Of a stretch of 64,000 nt of DNA, positions 24,958 to 33,678 are shown piece by piece. Made by a program: the position numbers and the translations under genes. The notes beneath the pieces are model-generated. The model did not search any database. It saw only the letters and a program-made list of their open reading frames with translations, and was not told the DNA's origin. The stretch's first letter is position 1; each line of letters starts with the position of its first letter. Location of the stretch: assembly GCA_022571985.1 (NCBI GenBank), contig JACZWU010000004.1, positions 128,319-192,318 of the forward strand, given 5' to 3'. Origin of the DNA: Candidatus Zixiibacteriota bacterium (GTDB lineage Bacteria > Zixibacteria > MSB-5A5 > GN15 > FEB-12).

Positions 24958-27900
24958 ATGCGGTTCAAATTTTGCTACAGCCCCGGATTTAGAAATCTGC
25001 TAAATAATTCAGCACTTTCTCTAATTATCTTCTGCTCAATTTTAATACCTGTTTCGTCTTTTGCGGCTCAGATTGAAAGAATCGTTACGGGTCTGGCCGG
25101 GCAATCAGGTAGTTTTATAACAGGGCTGATATTTTTTGAATCTGACTCTCTTTTTTTAAACGGCAGGCTACTTACCAGAAACGAAGATTATAAAGTTAAC
25201 AGACAAACCCGGAGTCTGGAGCTTTTGAAAATCCAACTTGGTTCTGCCGACACTTTAGTCATCAGATACAGGCAGGCTCCGCTCTGGCTGGCGAAATCAT
25301 TCGGTGTGCAGCCGCCGGCGATACAGCCGTCTCTCTCAAAAGCAAAACCGGTGAATCTGTTTAACAATCGCCGCGTTTCTTCGGCTGCGAAATTAAGTGA
25401 TATTAAAATCTCCGGCGCCAAGACTTTCCGGTTCTCTACCCGGTCGGCCGGGGTTTCAGAATTTGGACAATCGCTGGATCTAAATATAGAAGGGGACTTA
25501 ACAGAAGACCTAAAATTAACAGGGTCCATATCTGACCGCGGCTTTAATCCATCGTACGGCACAGCCAACAGCCGCCTTGAGGAACTTGATAAGATAAATC
25601 TAAGGCTTGAGTCCCGGTCTTTTCTGGCGCAGATAGGCGATATACAAATCAGCCGCGGACTTAATAAATCTTTGACAATTAACAAACAGCTTTCGGGTGT
25701 AGCGGCAGACATAAAGACTGGAAACGTAAGTTTTAGTGCCGTTGCCGGTCGGCCCAAAGGAAGATTTCGGACTGAAAAATTTAACGGACTTGACGGTGTT
25801 CAGGGTCCGTATCAAATTGGAGTAGGCCAGAGTGTTTCATCGATTGTGCCAAACTCAGAACATATCTGGCTGGACGGACGAAAACTAAGCAGGGGTACGG
25901 ACAAAGATTACAGCATGGATTATGCCGCCGGAAGAATTACATTCTCTGTCAAAAATCAGATAGACAGTCGCAGCAGAATAGAAATTGACTATGAGCCGCT
26001 GCTGACAGCCTATAAAAGCGAACTTTTCAGCGCCGCCAGCAACTACCAATATGGCGACTCTGTTTTTAATTTTGCCGTCGAGTGGTATCGCGAAGGTGAC
26101 TCCAAAAACCAGCCTCGAACAGGAGAACTGTCAAACGCTGACAGACAACTGCTTTCTGCGGTTGGTGACAATATTGAAAACGCCTTTAGGTCTGGGGTCA
26201 AATTAGACAGCGCCGGAAGTTACCTGCTGATAACAGATAGTTTACCGGACAGCCTCTACCAATTCACGGGCCAGGGCAACGGCGACTATAACATTTCATT
26301 CTCATTCGTTGGCGCAGGAAAAGGTGATTATCTGTTTGTCGGGGGAGAGCAGTACCAATATGCCGGCCGCGGTAACGGCGAGTATCTGCCGCTGGTAAAA
26401 CTGGCCGCACCGGAGCAAAAAAATTATTACTCTGCCAGACTGGGACTGCAAAACAGAATCGTCGGCGAAGTGCAGGCAGAAATAAATGTTTCACGATATG
26501 ACAAAAATCTGTTTTCTGCGCTTGACGATGCTGACAACGAAGGACTGCTGGCGAATCTTCGCTCCAGAAAAACTTTTAACTGGAACGGTCAGGAAAACGA
26601 TTTTTCTGTTACTGCTCGCTTCAAAGAAGCGGCCTATTCTTCAGACTCAAGAATCAATGTCGCCGATTTTGGCCGTCATTACTTATTGCCGAGAGCGTTT
26701 AAGGCTGTCAGCGATGAAAAATTGATAGAAACAAGTGCAACGCTCTCGCCGTTTAATTTTTTGAAACTGTCACCATCATTTGGCAGGCTGAATTACTATA
26801 ACAATTTCTCTGCCAACAGAATCTCAGCCAGAACTGATATTAAATTCAACAATCTGTTATCGGGGAGCTTTCTGATAAGAGCTGCAGATTCAAAGCTTAG
26901 TGACAGCATAAACTCCGCCGGTCATTCACAGAGCTATATCAGCAGCTTGGAAATTCCTATAATGCGAAAACTGAAAATTCAGGCAAGATATGAATATGAC
27001 AGCAGAGAGAACGATTACAATGGCGCCCCGCAAGGCTTAAAATACGACCGATACTCTGCCACGTTAGTTAACAACAAAGAAAAAATAACTGTTGAGCATT
27101 ATACTGAAGATTCTTTAACTAATAGCTGGTCGCAGCTGCTGACCAGAAACCGTGTGATGGGGTCATCCGGGCGGACAATCGGACGCCTCAATTATAATAT
27201 TTATCTTGGTTATCAGTGGCTCTCCCGAGAAAACGCCAGAGAGGAGTCGTTTTTGTCAAGAGCCGACTGGCGCTACACCAATAATAAAAAGAGACTAAGC
27301 ATAAGTTCTTCTTACACACTTTCTGAAGAAACCAGAAACGCCCGGGGCATCAGTTATCTGGAAGTTGCACCCGGCCAGGGCAAGTATATCTTCGAAAATG
27401 GCCGCTACCTGCCCGACCCGGACGGTAACTTTATTCAGACAGAAGAAATCCTTTCTGAAAAATCGAAAGTTCGCCGGGGCGAAAAAAGTTTTCACTTAAG
27501 CAAGAGCTGGTCGTTTGCTCAAATTCAGCTAAACAGCGTAGTCGAAGAAGAATTGTTAGAAAATGGCCAGCGCTCGTTTTGGTGGTTCCTGCCTTTTTAC
27601 TCTGACGACGCTCAGCCTTACTTAGTATATAACCGTCGCTACAGCAGTGACATTCGCCTGATACAAATAAAAGGCGGCCATGCCATAAATATCAGCCTCA
27701 AACAAAGAATCGAAATTAGAAATATCGCCGGTATTGGCAGAATCAGGCGGGATTTTGACGGGACACTTTCATTAAAGCAAGCCTTGAAGGATTTGTTTTT
27801 CGTCGAGGAAATAAAATTGTTCCGTAGCAACCGCGATAATTATTTCATAGGCAGTGGAGATATAGACGGCTTCAAAACTGCGCTGACACTGCGCAAGTTG

Positions 27901-28251
27901 GCTTCTTCAAATGAATATGCGTTAGGTCTGTCATTTCGTAAGGCACAGTCATCCATTAATGAAAAATCAAAAATCTTCTCAATTGAAGCAAAAACTAAAA
28001 TCCGCATGATGAAAAAAGGAGAGATAAGGACTTCGCTGGAACTTTATTCCCAGAGCCTTGATAACGTAAACCTGGCGCCGTCGTACCAGCTGACCGGCAA
28101 TAAATTCGGCAGCAGAGGAATTTTGTGGTCGGCCGGGTTCAACTATGGCATCAAGAAAGATATGCGTATTAATCTGCGGCTGAGCGGGCGGCACTCAGAT
28201 GAAACTACTGCGCGTATAACCGGACGAACCGAAGTGGTGGCACAATTCTGA
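24958..28251 (+). CDS. SprA-related large outer-membrane beta-barrel protein
   Basis: A 1097-residue protein with a signal peptide (cut near SSFA/AQIER), almost entirely alternating beta strands in its C-terminal two thirds. It carries two copies of a module LxGRxLxxxxDYxxxxxxGxIxF: LNGRLLTRNEDYKVN near residue 64 and LDGRKLSRGTDKDYSMDYAA near residue 303. The same module (LNGRLLKKGEDYNINYDFG) occurs in SprA encoded at 50458, so I read this as a shorter SprA relative. SprA forms the T9SS translocon pore; a second, smaller family member would be a paralogous pore or a surface assembly protein. Its stop overlaps the Omp85 gene by one base. Confidence 0.7.
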   Translation: MRFKFCYSPGFRNLLNNSALSLIIFCSILIPVSSFAAQIERIVTGLAGQSGSFITGLIFFESDSLFLNGRLLTRNEDYKVNRQTRSLELLKIQLGSADTLVIRYRQAPLWLAKSFGVQPPAIQPSLSKAKPVNLFNNRRVSSAAKLSDIKISGAKTFRFSTRSAGVSEFGQSLDLNIEGDLTEDLKLTGSISDRGFNPSYGTANSRLEELDKINLRLESRSFLAQIGDIQISRGLNKSLTINKQLSGVAADIKTGNVSFSAVAGRPKGRFRTEKFNGLDGVQGPYQIGVGQSVSSIVPNSEHIWLDGRKLSRGTDKDYSMDYAAGRITFSVKNQIDSRSRIEIDYEPLLTAYKSELFSAASNYQYGDSVFNFAVEWYREGDSKNQPRTGELSNADRQLLSAVGDNIENAFRSGVKLDSAGSYLLITDSLPDSLYQFTGQGNGDYNISFSFVGAGKGDYLFVGGEQYQYAGRGNGEYLPLVKLAAPEQKNYYSARLGLQNRIVGEVQAEINVSRYDKNLFSALDDADNEGLLANLRSRKTFNWNGQENDFSVTARFKEAAYSSDSRINVADFGRHYLLPRAFKAVSDEKLIETSATLSPFNFLKLSPSFGRLNYYNNFSANRISARTDIKFNNLLSGSFLIRAADSKLSDSINSAGHSQSYISSLEIPIMRKLKIQARYEYDSRENDYNGAPQGLKYDRYSATLVNNKEKITVEHYTEDSLTNSWSQLLTRNRVMGSSGRTIGRLNYNIYLGYQWLSRENAREESFLSRADWRYTNNKKRLSISSSYTLSEETRNARGISYLEVAPGQGKYIFENGRYLPDPDGNFIQTEEILSEKSKVRRGEKSFHLSKSWSFAQIQLNSVVEEELLENGQRSFWWFLPFYSDDAQPYLVYNRRYSSDIRLIQIKGGHAINISLKQRIEIRNIAGIGRIRRDFDGTLSLKQALKDLFFVEEIKLFRSNRDNYFIGSGDIDGFKTALTLRKLASSNEYALGLSFRKAQSSINEKSKIFSIEAKTKIRMMKKGEIRTSLELYSQSLDNVNLAPSYQLTGNKFGSRGILWSAGFNYGIKKDMRINLRLSGRHSDETTARITGRTEVVAQF

Positions 28252-29891
28252 TGTTTGCACGACTTATTATCATAGCCTGCGCTCTGGCTGCACTTATAGT
28301 TCAACCGCTGCAGTCGGTCGAACTGCTTTTCGAAGGCAGAATACCTGAAAACAGCGGAGAAATAAAAAAGGCAGTCAAGAGATCGCCTGACCCATCGCTG
28401 GCGCTGCTGGATTCAATTGTAACTGACCTCATCGCTCGCGGCTATTTAGACGCTGCTATGGAAATAAAAAGCGGCGGCTTAATTATTCGGGCAGGCAGCA
28501 AATATTTTGTCTCAAAGATTATCTTAAATGGCGATTCGATCAAGCAAACAGATGACATGTATATTCCGTTTGACAGCGCCTCTGTCAGCCTGGCCATCAA
28601 TCAACGATTACAAAACTTTCGAGACCAGGGCTATCTTTATGTTTCAGCCGAAACAAAAAATATTTCAATTCAAGACAGCCTTGTGTCGCTTGAACTGAAT
28701 ATTAATATGGGGCCGCTGGTTGAAATCGGACAGCAAATCTACGCCGGACTGACCAGAACCGACCCCGGTATGATTTCGAAATACGTTCCCGATCTGACCG
28801 GCAAAAAGGTTACGCCGGCGCTTATTAAGCAAGCTGAAACAGCAGCGCGCAACGTGCCTTTTGTGACTTTCAAACCGCCTTTAAAATTAGCTCCACGTCC
28901 GGGCTATACCGTATCCGATATTGTCTTTGACTTTTTAGAGCAAACTCCGGTCAGTTTCAAAGGCGCCGCCGGAATTGCCGGAGAAGATAACAATGCTGTC
29001 TGGTCTTTTGATCTGGCCTTAAACAATTTACTCGGTTCAGGGAAAAGAGTGGAAATCGTTTCTGAAAAAAGAGAGAGCGGCCGCAATTTGCTGCGCGTTC
29101 AGTATAGCCAGCCTTCGTTTATAGCCGGCACCGGAGAAGTGAAGTTTACAGTTTTGACCAGAAACTACCGGGATGAATTCTACGAGTTTGATATAGCGGC
29201 CGGCTATGCTACCCGGCTAAACAGAAGTTTCACTACCGGTCTTAAACTGGGCTGGAAATCAGTTATTCCCGAAACCGGTAATCTGAACTACAGAGCCGTC
29301 AGCGGACAGTTTGCGATTTCAAAGCAGACTAACCCCGTTTCTTTCAATCCCTCACACGGTTTCGCCGTGAACTGGTCAATTGATTTCAGATTCAGAAAAT
29401 ACACGTCTGAAAATCTGCCAGAATTTATCAAGCAGAGATCGTTTTACGAAACGCGCAACAATCTTTCGGTCTCGCTTTTTCAAAAGTTTGCAGGAGCTTT
29501 TATCTGGCACGGCAGAATCCAATATCAGGGGCTGGAAACCAAAGAAGATCTGCCTCCTCTCTCAGAACTAATTTTAATAGGCGGACCGGGGACGCTTCGC
29601 GGTTACCGCAATGAACAGTTTGCAGCAATCAGGACTGTTTATGGAACGATCGAGCCGAGGCTTAGATTTGGCTCAGGATTCGGCTTTATTTTTTACGATG
29701 CCGCCTATCTGAACAACAGGCTGATAAACCAAAGCGAAAAAATCGAGACTGTTGAAGATTTCAAATGGAGCTACGGGCTTGGTCTTGGTGTCGGCAATAA
29801 TCTGCGCTCGCTTTTGCTGTCGCTGGGATGGGAGCCTCAGGCCGGATTCGACCAGCCGCGACTATCCATAGAACTCTCTTCGGACATTTGA
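28251..29891 (+). CDS. Omp85-superfamily (BamA/TamA-like) outer-membrane protein
   Basis: A 546-residue protein with a signal peptide. The N-terminal 180 residues contain two or three POTRA-like modules (for example AINQRLQNFRDQGYLYVSAE). A 16-stranded barrel region of about 330 residues follows, holding the Omp85 hallmark GGPGTLRGYRNEQF near residue 443, whose RGY loop sits inside the barrel. It is shorter than BamA (which has five POTRAs), so it is closer to TamA or two-partner-secretion types. Such proteins insert or export other outer-membrane proteins. Being last in the surface operon and overlapping the SprA-like gene, it may assemble that barrel. Confidence 0.85.
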   Translation: MFARLIIIACALAALIVQPLQSVELLFEGRIPENSGEIKKAVKRSPDPSLALLDSIVTDLIARGYLDAAMEIKSGGLIIRAGSKYFVSKIILNGDSIKQTDDMYIPFDSASVSLAINQRLQNFRDQGYLYVSAETKNISIQDSLVSLELNINMGPLVEIGQQIYAGLTRTDPGMISKYVPDLTGKKVTPALIKQAETAARNVPFVTFKPPLKLAPRPGYTVSDIVFDFLEQTPVSFKGAAGIAGEDNNAVWSFDLALNNLLGSGKRVEIVSEKRESGRNLLRVQYSQPSFIAGTGEVKFTVLTRNYRDEFYEFDIAAGYATRLNRSFTTGLKLGWKSVIPETGNLNYRAVSGQFAISKQTNPVSFNPSHGFAVNWSIDFRFRKYTSENLPEFIKQRSFYETRNNLSVSLFQKFAGAFIWHGRIQYQGLETKEDLPPLSELILIGGPGTLRGYRNEQFAAIRTVYGTIEPRLRFGSGFGFIFYDAAYLNNRLINQSEKIETVEDFKWSYGLGLGVGNNLRSLLLSLGWEPQAGFDQPRLSIELSSDI

Positions 29892-29894
29892 AAG

Positions 29895-29923
29895 TTGACT
29901 GTAACATCTGCTGCTTCTATTCT
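29895..29923 (+). promoter_or_regulatory. Candidate leaderless promoter of the UbiA gene
   Basis: TTGACT (29895-29900), a 17-base spacer and TATTCT (29918-29923). The ATG at 29930 begins seven bases after the -10 element, the distance at which transcription itself should begin. No Shine-Dalgarno sequence is present. Confidence 0.55.
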
Positions 29924-29929
29924 TTTTAG

Positions 29930-30778
29930 ATGTGGGCCTTGCTGGATTATCTGAAACTTATTCGCGCAATAAACTGCATCATTGCAGCAGCGGCAGTCTT
30001 AATCGGCGCTTATTTCACCTGGACGTCAACAGTCTATTATGCGCCGGTAATGTCCGCAATCGCGGCTTTTCTGGTTTGTGCCGCAGGCAATGTTGTAAAT
30101 GATATTGTGGATATTGATATTGACCTGATCAACCAGCCCCAACGCGTTTTACCTGCCGGAGATATTTCAAAAAGTGCAGCCACCAGACTGGCCATAGCTC
30201 TGACAATACTGGCTGTCATCGTGGCGCTGGCAATCAACTGGCAGGTGCTGACCGCGGTTATTCTGGCAATAGCTCTGCTGGCACTTTACAATTTTAAGGC
30301 TAAAAAGATTCCCATATTTGGAAACTTGATAATCGCGCTACTGGGAGCCCTCACTTTTCTAACAGGCGGGCTGGCAGTAGACGAGTCACTGACTTTTGCC
30401 TTGCCCGGGCCAGTTATACCGGCGCTTTTTGCCTTTTTCTTTCATCTGGCCAGAGAGATATTAAAGGACGTGGAGGATATCGAAGGTGACCGGCGGGTGG
30501 GCATCAAAACGTTTCCCCAGGTAGTGGGAGAATCCAGAGCGATACTGGCGGTGCTTGTTCTGTTTTTCATAATGGTCGTGCTAACATTCATACCTGTCCT
30601 GGCCGGCTGGTTTGGCAGAGCTTACGAAATACTGGCTATTTACATAATTGACCTGCCTTTGCTGTTGCTTTTGATTTTCATCTGGGGCAACCCCAGCCGA
30701 AAAATGCTGAGAATCGGCTCACTGGGTCTAAAAGCCGGCATGCTGCTGGGGATTGTGGCATTAATAGTGGCTCGCTGA
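29930..30778 (+). CDS. UbiA-family prenyltransferase
   Basis: A 282-residue membrane protein with about eight hydrophobic segments. The two aspartate motifs that bind Mg and prenyl diphosphate are present: NDIVDIDIDLINQPQRVLP near residues 58-76 and DVEDIEGDRRVGIKTFP near 181-197. The family moves a prenyl chain onto an aromatic ring or onto glycerol phosphate. The short loop and NQPQRVLP variant resemble geranylgeranylglyceryl-phosphate synthase-type members (archaeal lipid-like or ether-lipid routes) as much as menaquinone enzymes, so the acceptor is open. It has its own promoter and sits between the surface operon and the bat operon. Confidence 0.85.
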   Translation: MWALLDYLKLIRAINCIIAAAAVLIGAYFTWTSTVYYAPVMSAIAAFLVCAAGNVVNDIVDIDIDLINQPQRVLPAGDISKSAATRLAIALTILAVIVALAINWQVLTAVILAIALLALYNFKAKKIPIFGNLIIALLGALTFLTGGLAVDESLTFALPGPVIPALFAFFFHLAREILKDVEDIEGDRRVGIKTFPQVVGESRAILAVLVLFFIMVVLTFIPVLAGWFGRAYEILAIYIIDLPLLLLLIFIWGNPSRKMLRIGSLGLKAGMLLGIVALIVAR

Positions 30779-30834
30779 AAATAGTGAAACCTATGCCGCG
30801 CAATCGAGTATAAGCCTTTTATAATACTGATTTG

Positions 30835-30863
30835 TGGACAAATTGAGGAAATTGAGTTATAAA
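30835..30863 (+). promoter_or_regulatory. Promoter of the moxR/bat operon, nearly leaderless
   Basis: TGGACA (30835-30840), a 17-base spacer and TATAAA (30858-30863). The ATG at 30875 is only 11 bases past the -10 element and has no Shine-Dalgarno sequence. Confidence 0.5.
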
Positions 30864-30874
30864 CAGAATCGCTA

Positions 30875-31762
30875 ATGAAAATTAAAACCAAACCGCCCAA
30901 AATCAGCCCGGCTTTGTTCACTTTTGCAGCCTTGCTTTTAATAACCTTTTTGCTTTCAAATGCAACCGTGCTGGCTATTGGTTTGTCACAGTCAATAAAC
31001 AGAACGGAGATGAAATTTGAGGACACCCTGATTTTTGAAATCAGTCTCGAGTGGGACGGATCACAGTTTGCGTATCTCTTTGAAGGTCCCTTAAATCCTT
31101 ACTTCGACAGGCTCAGAGTGGGCAACTTCTCGTCATCTATTAATTCAACCGGAACCGGAGACAGAGAGAAGACGATAAAAAAATTCAGCTACACGCTTTT
31201 GCCAACCTCAAGCGGCACCGCCAAAATCGAGCCGATTCTGATAAGCTTTATGAGCATGCCGGACTCAGGTCGAGGCCAATTTTTAACCGAGCCTGTTTTA
31301 ATAAATGTTGCCGACCCGGTCTTTGTAGAAGAATCTGACAGTTTCCCACTCTGGCTTTTAGCAGTCGGGGGCTTTCTCTTAATTGGCGGCGTGGCCGTAG
31401 CTTTCTTTTTAATAAAAAGTGGCGGCAAAAAAGAAGATGTTTTGACACCTGTGCAAATTGCCCTTCAGGAGCTGGCTAAAATCAAAGAAGATTCCGGTAC
31501 AGATTTTAAGAACTTTCAATCTGGCGTCTACAGGCTGTTAACAAAATTCTCAAAAGAAAACTACCGGATTGAAACAGCCGGAAAATCTGAAGCAGAAATT
31601 GAAACAGCTTTTGCTGACACAAATCTGGATGAGACTCGTAAGAGACAGATTAAGGACTGGATTGTCAGAGCTGGGGAAGATAAATTCAGACCGGCTGTAG
31701 CCTCTGTAGGCGAAACAGTTCGTCTGGAGAACGAGATAAGAACTTTTTTGAAAAGCATATAG
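30875..31762 (+). CDS. BatD/DUF4381-like membrane protein
   Basis: A 295-residue protein with an N-terminal signal or anchor helix, a periplasmic beta domain (residues 35-145) of the BatD oxygen-tolerance type (SQSINRTEMKFEDTLIFEIS), a transmembrane helix near residues 155-175 (FPLWLLAVGGFLLIGGVAVA) and a helical cytoplasmic tail similar to those of DUF4381 proteins. Such proteins occur in moxR/bat clusters and are thought to present a periplasmic domain to the BatA/BatB von Willebrand proteins. First gene of the operon; 32 bases separate it from moxR. It lacks the second beta domain of full BatD, so it is a short relative. Confidence 0.65.
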   Translation: MKIKTKPPKISPALFTFAALLLITFLLSNATVLAIGLSQSINRTEMKFEDTLIFEISLEWDGSQFAYLFEGPLNPYFDRLRVGNFSSSINSTGTGDREKTIKKFSYTLLPTSSGTAKIEPILISFMSMPDSGRGQFLTEPVLINVADPVFVEESDSFPLWLLAVGGFLLIGGVAVAFFLIKSGGKKEDVLTPVQIALQELAKIKEDSGTDFKNFQSGVYRLLTKFSKENYRIETAGKSEAEIETAFADTNLDETRKRQIKDWIVRAGEDKFRPAVASVGETVRLENEIRTFLKSI

Positions 31763-31794
31763 AGAATTATAGATAAACTACTTCCGGAGGATTG

Positions 31795-32784
31795 ATGCAT
31801 ACTGATATTGAAAAGATTCAAAAACAAGTTGAAAAAGAATCTGCCTTTGTCAGGCAACTGACAGAGCAGATTAGTAAAGTGATAGTGGGTCAGAAGATTC
31901 TGATTGAACGTCTCTTGATAGGTGTTCTGGCCAACGGTCACATTCTCATAGAAGGCGTGCCGGGGCTGGCCAAAACTCTGGCTGTGCAGACTTTGGCAGA
32001 TACCATTGACGCCAAATTTCGGCGTATCCAGTTTACGCCTGATCTTTTACCGGCCGACCTGATTGGCACCATGATCTACAATCCGAAAACTTCTCAATTT
32101 ACGGTCAAAAAAGGGCCTATTTTTGCCAACATAATTCTGGCCGATGAAATAAACCGCGCTCCTGCTAAAGTTCAATCAGCTTTACTCGAAGCTATGCAGG
32201 AAAGACAGGTGACCATAGGCGGCGAAACACATAAGCTGGACGACCCCTTTTTAGTTCTGGCCACGCAAAACCCAATAGAGCAGGAAGGCACTTACCCGCT
32301 GCCGGAAGCACAGATAGACAGATTTATGCTGATGGTCAAAATTGGTTATCCCTCACCAACTGAAGAGCGCGAAATTATGGATCGCTATACTGTCAGAGAG
32401 GTGCCATCAGCTGATAAAGTTGTCAAGCCCAAAGATATTCTCAGAGCCCGTGAGGTAGTCCGGGATATTTACGTTGATGACAAAGTTAAAGAATATATTG
32501 TAAATATAGTTTTTGCTTCACGCGAACCGGCCAAATACGGACTCGATGATTTAACCGACCTCATTGCCTATGGCGCCTCGCCGCGTGCCTCTATATTTTT
32601 GAATCTGGCAGCCAAAGCTCATGCCTTCTTAAAAGGACGGGGTTATATAACACCGGAAGACATCAAGGCCATCGGACATGATATCTTGAGACATCGCATT
32701 ATCGTTTCTTATGAAGCTGAAGCAGAAGAGATAAAGAGTGATGATATCGTAAATAAAATTTTTGACGCAGTCGAGGTTCCTTAA
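31795..32784 (+). CDS. moxR: MoxR-family AAA+ ATPase
   Basis: A 329-residue cytoplasmic AAA+ protein. The Walker A loop is EGVPGLAKTL, Walker B with its sensor follows in LADEINRAPAKVQSAL, then ATQNPIEQEGTYPLPEAQ and a C-terminal lid (GASPRASIFLNLAAKA). MoxR ATPases act as chaperones that mature or regulate protein complexes, working with VWA-domain partners, which here are encoded just downstream (BatA, BatB, and the DUF58 protein). The ATG at 31795 sits five bases after a perfect GGAGG (31786-31790), which rules out the TTG at 31792 as the likely start. Confidence 0.95.
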   Translation: MHTDIEKIQKQVEKESAFVRQLTEQISKVIVGQKILIERLLIGVLANGHILIEGVPGLAKTLAVQTLADTIDAKFRRIQFTPDLLPADLIGTMIYNPKTSQFTVKKGPIFANIILADEINRAPAKVQSALLEAMQERQVTIGGETHKLDDPFLVLATQNPIEQEGTYPLPEAQIDRFMLMVKIGYPSPTEEREIMDRYTVREVPSADKVVKPKDILRAREVVRDIYVDDKVKEYIVNIVFASREPAKYGLDDLTDLIAYGASPRASIFLNLAAKAHAFLKGRGYITPEDIKAIGHDILRHRIIVSYEAEAEEIKSDDIVNKIFDAVEVP

Positions 32785-32793
32785 AAATCCGCC

Positions 32794-33669
32794 ATGCTCC
32801 CCAAAGAAGTAATCAAAAAGATCCGCCGCATAGAGATTCGGACCAAAAAGTTAGTTAACGAGCTTTTTAGCGGCGAGTATCATTCGACTTTCAAGGGACA
32901 GGGGATGGAGTTTGAGGAAGTGCGACAGTACGAACCGGGCGACGATGTCCGCCTGATCGACTGGAACGTGACCGCCCGCATGGGTCAGCCTTATATCAAG
33001 AAATTCAGAGAAGAGCGGGAGCTGACGGTTATTTTGCTGATCGATGTGTCATCTTCGGGACAATTCGGAACCCGCGATAGATTTAAAAACGAAACTGCCG
33101 CCGAACTGGGGGCGCTGCTGGCTTTTTCTGCAATAAAAAATAATGACAAAGTCGGCCTGATTATTTTTACTGACCAGATAGAAATATTTGTGCCTCCTAA
33201 AAAAGGACGGGCACACGTGCTGCGCATAATACGGGAGATTCTTTATTTCAAACCACAGGGGAAAGGGACAAATATCGCAGCTGCCCTGGAATACTTTAAC
33301 AAAGTAATTCGGCGTAAGTCGGTAGTTTTTCTTGTTTCGGATTTTCTGTCTGAAGGCTTCACCAAGCCGCTGCAGATAGCCAACAACAAGCATGATATTA
33401 TAGCCATAAAAGTTTCTGACCCGCGTGAGATAACTTTTGATAATGTCGGTCTTATCGAACTGGAAGATGCCGAAACGGGCGAAGTGCTGATAATAGATAC
33501 CGGCTCTAAAGAATTTCGCAAAGAGTTTGCCGCTCAGGCTGAAGAAGATGTGACCGGACTAAGAAAAAGATTCAGGTCGATCAATCTGGACTTTATCAAT
33601 ATACGCACCGACCAGTCATATATTGTTCCACTTATTAATTTCTTTAAGATGAGGGAAAAACGTCACTAA
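32794..33669 (+). CDS. DUF58 / VWA-like protein of the MoxR system
   Basis: A 291-residue protein with the DUF58 signature: FSGEYHSTFKGQGMEFEEVR and YEPGDDVRLIDWNVTAR, which precede a von Willebrand A-like fold with the metal-site motif LLIDVSSSGQFG (DxSxS). It ends with a basic FRSINLDFINIRTDQSY strand. DUF58 proteins are constant partners of MoxR ATPases. It has no signal peptide or membrane helix, so it should be cytoplasmic. It lies nine bases after moxR. Confidence 0.92.
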   Translation: MLPKEVIKKIRRIEIRTKKLVNELFSGEYHSTFKGQGMEFEEVRQYEPGDDVRLIDWNVTARMGQPYIKKFREERELTVILLIDVSSSGQFGTRDRFKNETAAELGALLAFSAIKNNDKVGLIIFTDQIEIFVPPKKGRAHVLRIIREILYFKPQGKGTNIAAALEYFNKVIRRKSVVFLVSDFLSEGFTKPLQIANNKHDIIAIKVSDPREITFDNVGLIELEDAETGEVLIIDTGSKEFRKEFAAQAEEDVTGLRKRFRSINLDFINIRTDQSYIVPLINFFKMREKRH

Positions 33670-33678
33670 AATCGAAAA

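Noticed and set aside
25188-25757. A 189-codon open frame on the reverse strand
   Set aside because: Antisense to the SprA-like gene, which has a signal peptide and conserved modules; the reverse product has no recognisable feature.
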